DNA from: Psilocybe azurescens
Taxonomy: Eukaryota; Basidiomycota; Agaricomycetes; Agaricales; Agrocybaceae
NCBI GenBank assembly: GCA_023853785.1
Contig: JAJIRX010000659.1
Span: 1 to 64,000, forward strand
DNA: 64,000 nt
Reading direction: 5' to 3'
Below are positions 11,164 through 21,093 of the stretch, one piece after another. How positions within the stretch are numbered: the stretch's first letter is position 1; every line of letters begins with the position of its first letter. The translations under genes and the position numbers were made by a program. The notes below the pieces were generated by a model. The model saw only the letters and a program-made list of their open reading frames with translations. It did no database searches and had not been told where the DNA came from.

Positions 11164-12639
11164 AATCGCCTGCATGCTATATAAATAACATACAATTAGT
11201 ATTACTCAATGTCTTGTTAACAGTTATTTTCATAGCTTGTTTCGCTTTTCTGTAACTTTTTCCCTTTTCTTTGCTCTTTTTGTCGTCGTATTACTCAGAA
11301 AGCAGTCAGCTTTTGGGATTTGACACCTAGGTTTTTAAACTTGTCGCTTTCTCCCTTTTATCTCGCTTTTCCCACTTGAAAGCCCAAAAAAGCTATTTGC
11401 AGGACTACTGATGCCGGCCCACGTCATCAGTTCCTCTCAGCCAATTCATGTACAGAAACGAGTATTGTATAGTTCAATTGGTGTCAAAATTTTAAATCCG
11501 GTGAAGGTCAACGTTTGCATGTACTCAAAATCTTAGAATATCGAGTTGTCAAGAGTAAATTGAGTGTTTAAGCCAGCAATTATCGGTTCAGTAACCAGTC
11601 GCATCCTACCGTGTCCCTGACCAGCATTCTTTAAAACACACCTTCGTTGACAATGTTGCTGTTTGCTGTGTCTTCAGGTTGAATGACCCCAGCAAAGAAA
11701 GTCAGAGAGTAATCCATTGGGTCAATGGCCCCTCGCCTCCTGGGTGAAGACTTGAATAAACATGCCAGAAGACAACCAGTTATCATCATTGTTGTTATCT
11801 TACCCCTAACCACAAATGGTAAATGAGCTCAAGATCAATATACGTGGTGGAGACGAGGTAGGGAAGAGCCAGAGAGACACCGTCAATGCAGGTATGGAGT
11901 TACTTATTTAAAAATGTCATTAGCGTCGCCATTTAAATATTGACTGTCCATTTTGATTAATCACATCCAAAAGTGAAAGTTTGGTTGATTGATCGCGAAT
12001 TGCAAATCTGAGCTTCTAGTGTCACGACAGAGCGCTAGGCTGTTCAGCTCTGATTCCATGCAACATACTATCCCACTCCAGGAGTCTGAAGCTTTTTCAT
12101 GTATTTGGCGTGTGCCTACACAACCACTGCCTCTGTCTTCCTCTATTTGAATATCAAATTTATTTTTGAAAAGTTGACTCTTTTCCGTTTAGATATAGTT
12201 ACTGCCATCAATTATTGGCAGAATAATGTTGTTTAACATGCATAAATATCTCTGAAGTTCAATTCTCGCTTTTTTTACTCAATTTTAATGGCTAATATCT
12301 ACAATATGTCCCTTAAAACACCCAAAATAGCAAAATTGATTTTTGCACAAAAGCACTGCAACAACTAATAATTGCCTTTGCATTGGGCTGAAACAAGTGT
12401 AATTTCGATAAAATAGCGCATAAAATAGATATAAATTCATAGTATGCCAATTCAATAATTAGTTACTAACTATTTGTCTTTAAAATTTTTATTGGAACTC
12501 TGTAGTCTGCGTAAATTGCATATACTGGCCGGAGTGAAGTAACATTATTGACCCGTCAGTGGTGGCAGTGGTTTTCTGAATAAGGAAGGTCGGCAATGGC
12601 CGGTCATATGATATGTGCATTGTTTTGGGGAGGTTCAAG
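11164..12639. other. Gene-free stretch right of the Plavaka region
   Basis: AT-rich, without a supportable ORF. Polypyrimidine blocks such as CTTTCTCCCTTTTATCTCGC (about 11,346) resemble CTTTCTCCCTTTTGTCGC at about 5109, left of the transposase. These may be subterminal repeats of the Plavaka element, whose exact ends I could not identify. Confidence 0.4.
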
Positions 12640-12654
12640 GTCTTTCCTTTCCCC

Positions 12655-12950
12655 ACACAATCCATATGGACTCCACTGGACTCCACTGGACTCTCTGTCC
12701 AGCCAAACTGGCTGACAGATTGTCCAGTCCACTGGATTGGAACTGGACTGCAGTCCACTGGAGTCCACTGGAGTCCACTGGACTCGCACTGGACTCCTGC
12801 CAAATTTTCAGTCCAGTCTCAGTCCAGTGGATTATGAGTCCAGTCAAGTCCACTGGAGTCCACTGGACTGGGGCTTAAATATTCACTGAACAACAACAAA
12901 TAATATATTTATTAGCATAGTCCAGTGGAGTCCACTGGATGCAATAATTA
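12655..12950. repeat. CCAGTGGAGT minisatellite, left arm of element II
   Basis: Tandem ACTCCACTGG units run from 12,662, becoming CAGTCCACTGGAGTCC in the middle. The tract ends with isolated copies at 12,921-12,941. The reverse-complement arm is at 16,965-17,125. Confidence 0.9.
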
Positions 12951-13084
12951 ACACAATATCCAAGTATGATCATTAGTTATTAATATTAATTGCAAAAAAT
13001 AAAAGAGTAAAATCAATGGAAATAAACTCTATTAAATAACAATTAAATGGAATAGTTAAATACATTTGGGAGCAAAGCCTCTCT

Positions 13085-13790
13085 ATGGATACAATTTTGT
13101 ATTTTGTTCAGTCCACGGGGTCAAATTTCATAACCACATGTGATGCGCATGCGTGCCCGGCATCAGCCGATCGGCACGACAACCATCAAATGAACAACCC
13201 CAACCTTTCTTCTGACTACCACCACCACCACCTTGTCGGTCGGAGCCAGGTGACAGCCAACCCGATGCGACAGAGGATGATGACAACCGCAATGGCCACA
13301 CCAACGACAATGACAATGACAGCAACAAGATGAGGACGGGGACACGACAGGGACAAGGATGGATGTGGATGCGACAGGGACGAGAACGGATGGGGACGAC
13401 AGGGACAAGGACAAGGACCCAGACCTGGACGTGACAGGGACACAGAGCGCAGGCGGCGGCTGTGACAGGGACGCGGATGCAGACAGCGGCTGCGACAGCG
13501 ACAAACGGACGTGGATGACAGCAACGAGGACAAGGACACCGGACGTAGACAGCGGATGACAGGGACAGGGACGACAGGGATGAGGACAAGGGCGTAGACG
13601 TGGACGGCGGCTGTGACAATGACGAGGACAGACGCGGTACCGGCGACCTGACGGACGACCCGATGGACGACACGTACAATGGTAAAGTACTGCTCCTGCC
13701 CCCCTTTTTATCTTTTATTTTATTCGCTTTTTTCTTCCTTTTGTCTTGGCCCTCCATCAGGAAAAAGAAGTTTTATCCCAAAGAAATCTA
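13085..13790 (+). pseudogene. Asp-rich low-complexity ORF of element II
   Basis: The block is made of GACAGGGACAAGGAC/GACGACAGGGAC units and encodes Asp/Arg/Gly/Thr-rich peptides in all plus frames, e.g. DDRDKDKDPDLDVTGT. The sequence before it (GACTACCACCACC, CAGCCAACCC) resembles the corresponding part of element III. The C-terminal tail PPFLSFILFAFFF precedes a polypyrimidine tract as in elements I and III. No known domain is present. The minus-strand Ser/Leu-rich ORF over the same bases is a mirror of the repeat. Confidence 0.35.
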
Positions 13791-15144
13791 GGTGTCTTTA
13801 AGCATCTTAGAGACTTTAAAGATGATAAAGACACAAAGCACCCTAAGCACCTTTCAACGCAAAGTGACGTGGGAACAGTTTATCCAAAGCATTCCAAAGC
13901 AACCCAAATATTATTCACAGGCCTCCCAAAGACCTCTCATAGACATCTAAAGCTACTTAAGGCATCTCTGACATCCACTGAGATGTCTTTTATTTCTCTT
14001 CAGGTTCACTTGAGACGCAGCATGGTAATGGCATTTACAGAATTCAAGTATAGTAAAATGTATATATAATTAAAGCAAGCTCTCTACTATAGTGATATGC
14101 TAGTTGATTATACAATCACAGACAGGGAAGAGGATATATAAAAATAATGTATAATAGGATAGATAGAATGTGGGGTAGTCCATCATCGTAATCTAAGATA
14201 CTATAGCTAATGTTGGCATTGGGCCATTGGATGGGCACAGCAGGTTGAGGAAGGGAGAGGGCAAGTGGTCCATAGACATCAGGACCAGAGATAGTTGTCT
14301 ATTACATGAGTTTTAGTGAGCAAAAAGTGGGGGAAACGATAATCAAAACATACCTGTCAGAATTTAGCACCCTCATTCATTACTCCAAAAGGCGAGATGG
14401 TGGGATGAGTGTCACCAAATGTAAGCACAGGGAAATGGGCAGTGAGTCACTGGATGGCCAAATGAATGTGGCAAATGATACATCACCGATGCCAGTGCTG
14501 GGGTAAAAAACAGTCCTATGCAACCTGTTATGCACGTTGTAGTTAGTAAAGAGACAGAAGAGGGGCTGTGGTATACTCACTTTCAGGATTTAACATTTCT
14601 ATTCATAATGATGAAAGACAGAACAGTGGTGGCGATTGCAAGTGTAGGGTAGTGGGCATTAGACACACCAGATGACAAAGATGACAGGACTGTGAGCCAT
14701 CCTCTGTGGTCTGTTGAAAGTATGGTTGTTAGCAAAAGAAAAAGGCGAGAGATGGACTGAACATATCTGTGCAGATGGGCGGCATGGTGTTTGATGTGAG
14801 CTAGTCACATACTCAGTTGCCACTGCATGTGGCATAAGCATGTGGCATGGTACACTTGGGGTCTTGGTTATGGATTAGCAATAGAGGGTGGTGGAGAGCG
14901 TAATGGTAGTACTTACTGAGGTACTGCCATTATTATGCTACATGGGCACTGTTGCCAGTTCTTGTTACTATCAGGTGGTGTCAGCTTTACTATATAAAGG
15001 GAATGCTGGTACTTAGTATTAGCATAGTGAGTGTGGGGCAGTGAAAATGGCATCAACGACATTGGGCATCATTGACAATTATGAGGGTAAGGGAACAGTG
15101 GTGGTGGTGGTGAACAAAGAACAGAGTTGAACTTCACAAATGGC
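13791..15144. other. Gene-free interior of element II
   Basis: Segment 13,790-13,990 carries degenerate AAAGACATCT/CCCAAAGACCTCTC repeats. Similar repeats recur at 16,650-16,830. From 14,070 to 15,144 I see only short ORFs of ordinary AT-rich DNA and no protein signature. Confidence 0.5.
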
Positions 15145-15463
15145 TAGGCAACAGCATGGGTATTCCCGTATATATCGGCCCTTTTAGCCGTATTAAATCT
15201 TTGTAATACCATACACATGAATCGCGCATTTTTACCCATCAAAAGAGTCTAAAAACAGCCAAATTGGTGGAGAAATGACTGAGATATGGCCTATTTTAAT
15301 GCATTGCATACAATTGGCCATAATTCACTCAGTTTTGGCTTAAAAATTACGCTTTTGGACTTGTTTTGAAGGTGACAGGTAGGATAATTTTTATCCGTAA
15401 TTTTATCCGCACTATAACCGGCTATTAACCCGTACACAATACCCGAACCCATGCCGTTGCCTA
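15145..15463. mobile_element. MITE-like element, copy 1 (319 bp including TA ends)
   Basis: Inverted ends: TAGGCAACAGCATGGGTATT at the left; reverse strand of the right end TAGGCAACGGCATGGGTTCG. The TA at both edges could be the target duplication of a Tc1/mariner-type MITE. The interior carries GAGATATGGCCTATTTTAAT and CCGTAATTTTATCCGC. It has no coding capacity. It is about 75-80 percent identical by eye to copy 2. Confidence 0.75.
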
Positions 15464-15532
15464 CAAATCACAGAAGTTCAACCTTTCACATGATGCATGG
15501 GAAAATTTCCCAAAACTGATATGAAAAGTGAT

Positions 15533-15572
15533 GTGACCAAATCTACGAGACGTGTCTCGTAGATTTGGTCAC
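15533..15572. repeat. Perfect 40 bp palindrome
   Basis: Arms of 19 bp (GTGACCAAATCTACGAGAC and its exact reverse complement) surround a GT centre. The flanks AAAAGTGAT and GTCCCTTTT extend the stem imperfectly. A perfect stem of this length in otherwise diverged DNA suggests recent origin or a functional hairpin. Confidence 0.95.
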
Positions 15573-15835
15573 GTCCCTTTTAGAAATACTGTCACAACCA
15601 AAATGCATCCCATCTTGTATAAGTTGTACTAAAGGCAGGGTGAGTTATAGCAACAGTGCTTGGTGAGAAGAATGTGGTAGTACATATCTTTCAGTTATCC
15701 AAGTTCTAAACAAGGATGTGAGAATGTGGTGGGTGGTGGAATGTTGAAAGGAGTTCACTTCACTAGGAATGGCATAAGTAAACAAAAGCACAGATGGAGA
15801 ATGTCATGTGATTTACATTATTTATTTGCTTTCAA

Positions 15836-16150
15836 GGGCGACAGCATGTGTATTCCTGTGTGTATCGGCCTTATTATCCGTATCCAGCCCGTGTAATACC
15901 ATACCCACGATCTGTGCATGTTTACCAATCAAAAGAGTTCAAAAATAGCCAAATCGGGCCAGAAATGACTGAGATATGGCCTATTTTAATACATTGCACA
16001 AAATTGGCTGTAACTTACTCAGTTTTGATTCAAAAATTACGTTTTGGGCTCGTTTTGAAGGGGACAAACAGAATTTTTTATCTGTAATTGTATCCGCGCT
16101 ATGTCCGGCTATCAACCCGTACAGAATACCCGAACCTGTGCTATTGTCTA
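15836..16150. mobile_element. MITE-like element, copy 2
   Basis: Direct-repeat relative of copy 1, 691 bp downstream. It shares CAAAAGAGTTCAAAAATAGCC-type sequence, GAGATATGGCCTATTTTAAT and CGGCTATCAACCCGTACAGA. The left end has lost the TA, reading GGGCGACAGCATGTG. The right end, read on the reverse strand, is TAGACAATAGCACAGG. It has no ORF of its own; a 102-residue plus-strand ORF inside it is not conserved in copy 1. Confidence 0.7.
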
Positions 16151-16302
16151 GGTTCAAATTGAATTTGCCTTTTGCATATCTTTTCTTACCATGCAGCTAC
16201 TATTTTCCTGCAATCACCAGGCCCTGTGCCCCCTGTCTTATTCCATTATCTTTTAAATATCATGTTGTAGATGTAGTTTATTAAATTAGCTATGTACTTA
16301 TC

Positions 16303-16617
16303 TAAGGAATGGCACGCATTTTGAGCCCGTGCGGGTTATGGGTAACGGTACACACGGGTACGGGTACGGGTAACGATTTTTGTACGCGTGAGATTTCAAA
16401 CGAGCTCTAGAACGTCCCAAACGGTTGAGAATTGAGTGAGATAGAAAGGAAGCAGTGAAATTCACTATTTCTGATCTATCTCCCTCATTTCTCAACCGTT
16501 CAGGTTGTTTTGGGCTCATTTTGACAGGTAAACCCGCCGGATTGCGGGTAGGGCTCGCCACGGGTACGGGTACGGGTATAGCGCGAGATTCCCGCAGGTT
16601 ACCTGTGCCATTCCCTA
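16303..16617. mobile_element. Third MITE-like element with TA-flanked inverted ends
   Basis: Left end TAAGGAATGGCACGCATT; reverse strand of the right end TAGGGAATGGCACAGG. Inside are CGGGTACGGGTACGGGTA repeats at both sides and an inner inverted pair, CGGTTGAGAATTGAGTGAG and its diverged complement near 16,481-16,501. It is about 315 bp and non-coding. It shares the CCCGTACCCG theme with copies 1 and 2 and with a fragment at 55,975-56,058, so all four may be one superfamily. Confidence 0.65.
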
Positions 16618-16964
16618 TACTTATCTAAGATTTAATAATGGTATGCTCAGAAATTTCAAGAATGCTTTGTGGTAATCTAGAATTTTAGAAGACTCATAGA
16701 GAGCTTCAGAGAAATTTGAAATCTTGCAAAGACTGCTGAAAGCTTTGAGGAATCAGACTATTTCCAAAGACCACAAAGACATCCCAAAGTAGCCTAGAGT
16801 GATAAATGTGCTTTATAAAGGTTGTAATTACCTAAGACATTCTCAGGGCAAATCTCTTTTTCCTGATGTCGCATGTAGATCTGTAGTAATGTATTAAATA
16901 GTTATTAATATACTGTATTCCACTAATCTGAATTTATATTAAGATTGAATTTATTTACTGTATC

Positions 16965-17125
16965 AAGTCCAGTGGACTCCAGTGGACTACAGTGGACTCC
17001 AGTGGACTACAGTGGACTACAGTTATTTTAGTCCATATTCACTGTATAGTATAAGATCTACTAAAGTGCAGTGGAATCCACTGGAGTCCACTGGAGTCCA
17101 TATGGACTGTGTGGGGGATGGTAAA
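16965..17125. repeat. CCAGTGGAGT minisatellite, right arm of element II
   Basis: AGTGGACTCCAGTGGACTAC units occur at 16,970-17,030, a spacer follows, and GTCCACTGGAGTCCATATGG lies near 17,090-17,110. It is inverted relative to the left arm. Confidence 0.85.
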
Positions 17126-17340
17126 GTACTGGGAGGTTCACACGTGATCAGTGGTCGACAGCTCTGCCATCAATGCATCACTGAGCAAATGTTTTTCCAT
17201 TTGTTCTCCAGTTTGCCTTCTTTTAATATTGTGAAAAGCTCTTCCTTTTGATATGATAATTTATTTGAATTGTAAATGACACACCTGAATGTCTACATCT
17301 GTACGTAAGCTGGTCTGGACACATGGCTTCCATCATTCAA
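17126..17340 (+). repeat. Dispersed repeat, copy 1 of 3 (CACGTGATCA family)
   Basis: Contains CACACGTGATCAGTGGTCG, the TTGTTCTCC..TTTGAATTG region and CGTAAGCTGGTC. Related segments lie at 30,603-30,780 (CACGTGATCAATGATCAGCG; CGCAAGCTGATC) and, partly, at 43,400-43,560 (AACGTGATCAAAGGCC). It is non-coding and its ends are unclear. Confidence 0.6.
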
Positions 17341-19379
17341 ATTTTCACCAATGTGCCTACCTGAGAACTATTCATCATCCACTTCTCAAATCCCATCATA
17401 CAGACCAGAAACAATAGAAGATTGAGAGGTGTTACGGAGATGTTGATACAAGAGCTAAGCTCTGCTGTGAGGGTAAGATTGAGAGAGTGAGCCATGCATG
17501 TTTTGGCTATTACCTTGATTCTGCTCAGACTGTATGATGCCTATGTGCTGACTTCACTGTTTGAATTCCCTGCTTCAGACTCCTCCACATCATCATTAAC
17601 ATCTAAATCCATGCCCACACTCCCTCTCTCAACAATATTATTCCTGGAATCAGTAACAAAACCCCAGCTCTAACTAATACATCTCACAAAGATGTTTATC
17701 ATATACAGTGCCTCTTGAACAATGCATAGACTTCAAACATTGTGCTGAAAGAGGAGGAAGCTTCTTTGTGGGAGACGAAGAATGGTATTGGCCATATTTT
17801 TCAAATTTGTGGGACAACCAATTCCTCATTCTTTCAAGTTCCCAGAATGACATAATCCCAAGTTAAAATAGAAAGATGTTCATCTCAGGTACTCTTGATA
17901 CCCTGGTACTCTGGCTCAGTGATGCACTGATCAGTATCCCCTTTCCTTATTGCATGGTCCTCTTTGCACCTTTCAATCCCCTCTTAGACACTAATTGCCC
18001 ACAATATGTGACAAGGCTCCCTCTACATTTGGATCCAATGATTTTGCGTAGGTTGACCTGCCTACAACCTTGATCTTGACCTTCACCATCACCTCTATCT
18101 GTTTCATGCTCACAATATAACAGTCTGGATTGTAGTAGGCATCAGAATGCCTCTTCATGCCATTCTATCCAACCGCTCAGGTCATTGTGTTGTGGGTGGC
18201 TTCTGATGTTGAGTCAATACATCCTGTAGGCATGCATTCATGTAAATGTGTACATTTTTGTTCCCTATCCATCTTCTCTGTCCACACTCAGGACATCCTT
18301 TATCCCCATTCTCCACCTACAATGATTCAGAAATGCTCATCAATGGAACAATGCAACTTGACAGGTACACATTGCAACTTGCTCCTCCCAATCTACTCAG
18401 ACAATACGGACATTTTCACAGCCCCCACCATTGGCTCACACCACATGGGTACTCTTGTATATAAGAACAGAACATAAATGTTTGACCAGTTCTATGTTCT
18501 GAGAGGAGAATGTCCAGCTTGAGGACATTTGGACTGGATACAAGGGTGATGTGATGGATGGGCAGTTGAAGGGGAGGGGTGAGCCCATATTCTGTATTTG
18601 TGCATCTGTGTAATAGGGTCAATATAGTGTATTTGAATGGTTAGTGTTGATGGTTTGGGGCAGATAGTGGTGTTGAAGTTGTGGGTGAGTAGGAAGGAGA
18701 CAGACATAATGAGAGTGTGACTGAAAGCATGGGACAGAGAGGCTGTGGAAGTGAGTGAAATAGACGGACCCAAAGACCTATGGGGAGAGTAGTTGATCTC
18801 TGCATCTCAGTGCAGCTTGCAGCTCTGATGGTTTAAGGCATGATGGCCACACTCAGAGACATTTAAGCTTGAATCAGAATATGTTGTAATGAGCAAGATT
18901 CAGTAGCTCAATGCTTGATAATATCTCACAGAAATTTAGACTGAGCTGTTGTGCCAATCAATTCTAGCGCTATAGATGTATTTAATTCAGTGAAACTGCA
19001 TGTACAGAACAAAGAACCACTTGCTGATAGTGAGAATCCTGCTTCTCTCAATTTCACTCTGTTGGGGACAGATGGGTGATATCAATACTGGTAACTACTT
19101 TCATAGGTGCTTATGCAGTTTATAGCCCCAGGATTGGGAGGATGTAGAATTGGTTCTGTAAAGGTAGGCATCTTATGTGAGTCTTGATACGCTGATCATT
19201 TTATGTTGCTGTTAATGAAAAAAGATGATCAGACTACTTGTAAAAAAATGGCCATAAGTGTATATACTAGACACAGGTCACCTACAGTGGATAAAAAAAG
19301 AAAGGTGATTGTGGGACCAAGAGAGATTTGCTGTAGAATGGATCTGCTATCATCTACTATTGCTTTGCCACAATGCACT
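17341..19379. other. No supportable gene
   Basis: The longest ORF, 106 residues at 18,157-18,477 plus, has no recognisable motif and overlaps ORFs in other frames. GT-AG pairs can be drawn but yield no familiar protein. It may be a decayed gene or spacer. Confidence 0.4.
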
Positions 19380-21093
19380 TTAGACTTGATTGTCCCCAGA
19401 TGTAGCACCTGTGCTGACCTCCCTCTTCACTTTGATCACTGGTGTCAGCTCCAAATCGTCTGCCTGAATAGTGATATTAATGTCTCCTCCAGTGGAATGT
19501 TCACCATGGCTGCAGTCATTGCCTTGTTGGGAGCCAAATTTCAAGCCAGATATGTGAGTTATTGTGGCAGATGCAACTGTGTAGTTGTCATTTGTAGCAA
19601 TTCTGGCAACCAGAATCGTTGGTGCCATCCCTGCTTCTAGATTAGAGAGACAGAACATGCAGATCAGCATTAGAAGGTACTTACAGCAACAACAATGATA
19701 ATCTGTTCAATGTAATTGCTAGCTTCGTGCATCGGAGATCCCAATACAGCAAATGATGGAACAACAATGGTGATGGCATTGAGGAGGAGGACCAGTGAGT
19801 AAGCTGCAGCTGACTCTATGATCATTATCACAATGCAGTTGAATAATATTTTGGATGATGAATGATTTAATCAATAGATGGAATATATTCTGTAACCAAT
19901 AAAAAATGTTGTAATCACAGCGGTGCCCAGTGACACAAATGTCAGAGCACTTGAGATATTATTGAATAGAGTAACATTTTCATCACTGGTTATGTGACTG
20001 AATTTGATTTTTAAAACTATTGTCGCAACAAAGAGACCTGCAATAACATGTTATTGCTGGAAGCATTCATGCCAGACCTTTATCCATAGGACTCACTGCA
20101 TTCCACAGCAAAATGACAATGGGACCACAATCACCTGGAATGATTGTCCCGAGACATGGTAACATCTCCAAATCTGTCAAAGTGTTGATTAAAATTATGT
20201 GATAATCAACAATAGTGATCAACCAATAGTCCATCATAAATAATGAACGAGGAAATCTCTATAATGGTACTGATTACCCAAATCCATTGAGGGCCCTCTC
20301 CCACCGCCTCCCCAAAATATCGATTCTTGTGTGTCTCCAGCAATCACAACTACCCAGTCAAGGTAGTACCATTGCACAATGAATTCCAACAAGCAAAGCA
20401 AATACAGCACAGAAATGGCTGATAGAACAATGAGACGGTTCAAGTTTACTGGCTTCTTGGATACTGTAGGACACATCATTGACATTTTTTTCCTAAGTTA
20501 ATGGAGGAACCCACAGTAAAGGTACATTGTTCCTCCATATACCATAGTGTAAATGCCTGAGGCACATAAGTTTGTGGTTCTATTATTCACAGAAGTGGAG
20601 ACTTGTTGGAGTTTCTAGTTCACTTCATCACATGTTTAGACATGTCACCTCCTATTTGTTCCTGTTTCCCTCATACCTACATTAGTTTCCAGATTCACTT
20701 CCTTGTACCTCAGTCATTCACCATCAAACACTGAGGTATGTGCATTCATATTATAACTCCATATGTTACACTAGCTCACTTCATAACCTGTAGCTTACTC
20801 TCGTTATATGTAAGCCTGGTGGCTCACCACTTCATATACAGTCCGAGCAACTAGATGCCAGAGTGTATTTATAGCGCCATTTTGGTGTAACGGTTACGGC
20901 TTGTCGGACTAGCATGACTAGCTTACATTATAGATAACAATAATAGTCATTCACCATCGAACACTGAGCTTACTCTCGTTATAGCTTGAACAAGACTTAC
21001 CCATGAGAAAATTAAAAGCATTGAGTTATTGAGGCCGGTGCTAATTTCATTTTCTTGGACGTTGACTGGGATTGGAATATCAGGTGTAGACAT
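19380..21093 (-). pseudogene. Seven-TM-like membrane protein family, paralogue A
   Basis: First of three minus-strand paralogues. Exon 1 (21,093-21,001) starts MSTPDIPIPVNVQENEIS. Exon 2 is 20,556-20,515 (42 bp). Exon 3 starts at 20,463 with SKKPVNLNR and the hydrophobic helix IVLSAISVLYLLCLLEFIV, then GDTQESIFW. Later exons (19,990-19,700) encode NISSALTFVSLGT-type helices, and the last exon reads MAPTILVARIATN and stops at 19,380 after SGDNQV. The family is likely a plasma-membrane or endomembrane protein of unknown function, typical of Agaricomycetes. Exon 1 lacks one T present in B and C (93 against 94 bp), which shifts the frame; another shift follows ESIFW. Intron 1 is interrupted by a solo LTR. 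Probably inactive. Confidence 0.65.
20604..20992 (-). mobile_element. Solo LTR (389 bp) in intron 1 of paralogue A
   Basis: Termini are TGTTGGAG..CTTGAACA, i.e. TG..CA with a 4 bp inverted end. They are flanked by a perfect 5 bp target duplication, AGACT at 20,599-20,603 and 20,993-20,997. Paralogues B and C have an uninterrupted intron of about 49 nt at this place, which confirms an insertion. On the minus strand GCGCTATAAATACAC is a TATA box, giving the orientation. Internal short duplications (CTTACTCTCGTTATA; GTCATTCACCATC) occur twice each. No retroelement body is present, so it arose by LTR-LTR recombination. Confidence 0.9.

Larger units (their letters stand above)
12640..17130. mobile_element. 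Composite repeat element II with inverted minisatellite ends (about 4.5 kb)
   Basis: The left end (12,641 on) reads CTTTCC..CCCCACACAATCC followed by ATATGGACTCCACTGG repeats. The right end, on the reverse strand from about 17,130, reads ACTTTACCATCCCCCACACA, then GTCCATATGGACTCCAGTGG. The ends are therefore inverted copies made largely of a CCAGTGGAGT minisatellite. Between them lie an Asp-rich coding minisatellite (13,085-13,680), a polypyrimidine tract (13,695-13,745), AAAGACATCT-type repeats (13,790-13,990 and 16,650-16,830), and MITE-like insertions. The order matches elements I and III. Terminal inverted repeats made of short tandem repeats are the hallmark of Foldback elements. Mobility is inferred, and no flanking duplication was established. 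Confidence 0.5.

Noticed and set aside
3310..11860. CCTCGTCTCCACCA inverted pair as Plavaka terminal repeats
   Set aside because: A match of about 14 bp only, not at a CACTA-like end, and without target duplication.
13128..13757. Minus-strand 209-codon Ser/Pro/Cys-rich ORF
   Set aside because: The complement of a GACAGGGAC repeat is open by composition in every frame.
20860..20905. tRNA gene or free SINE
   Set aside because: Only an A-box-like match; no B box or cloverleaf, and it lies inside a solo LTR with clear ends.
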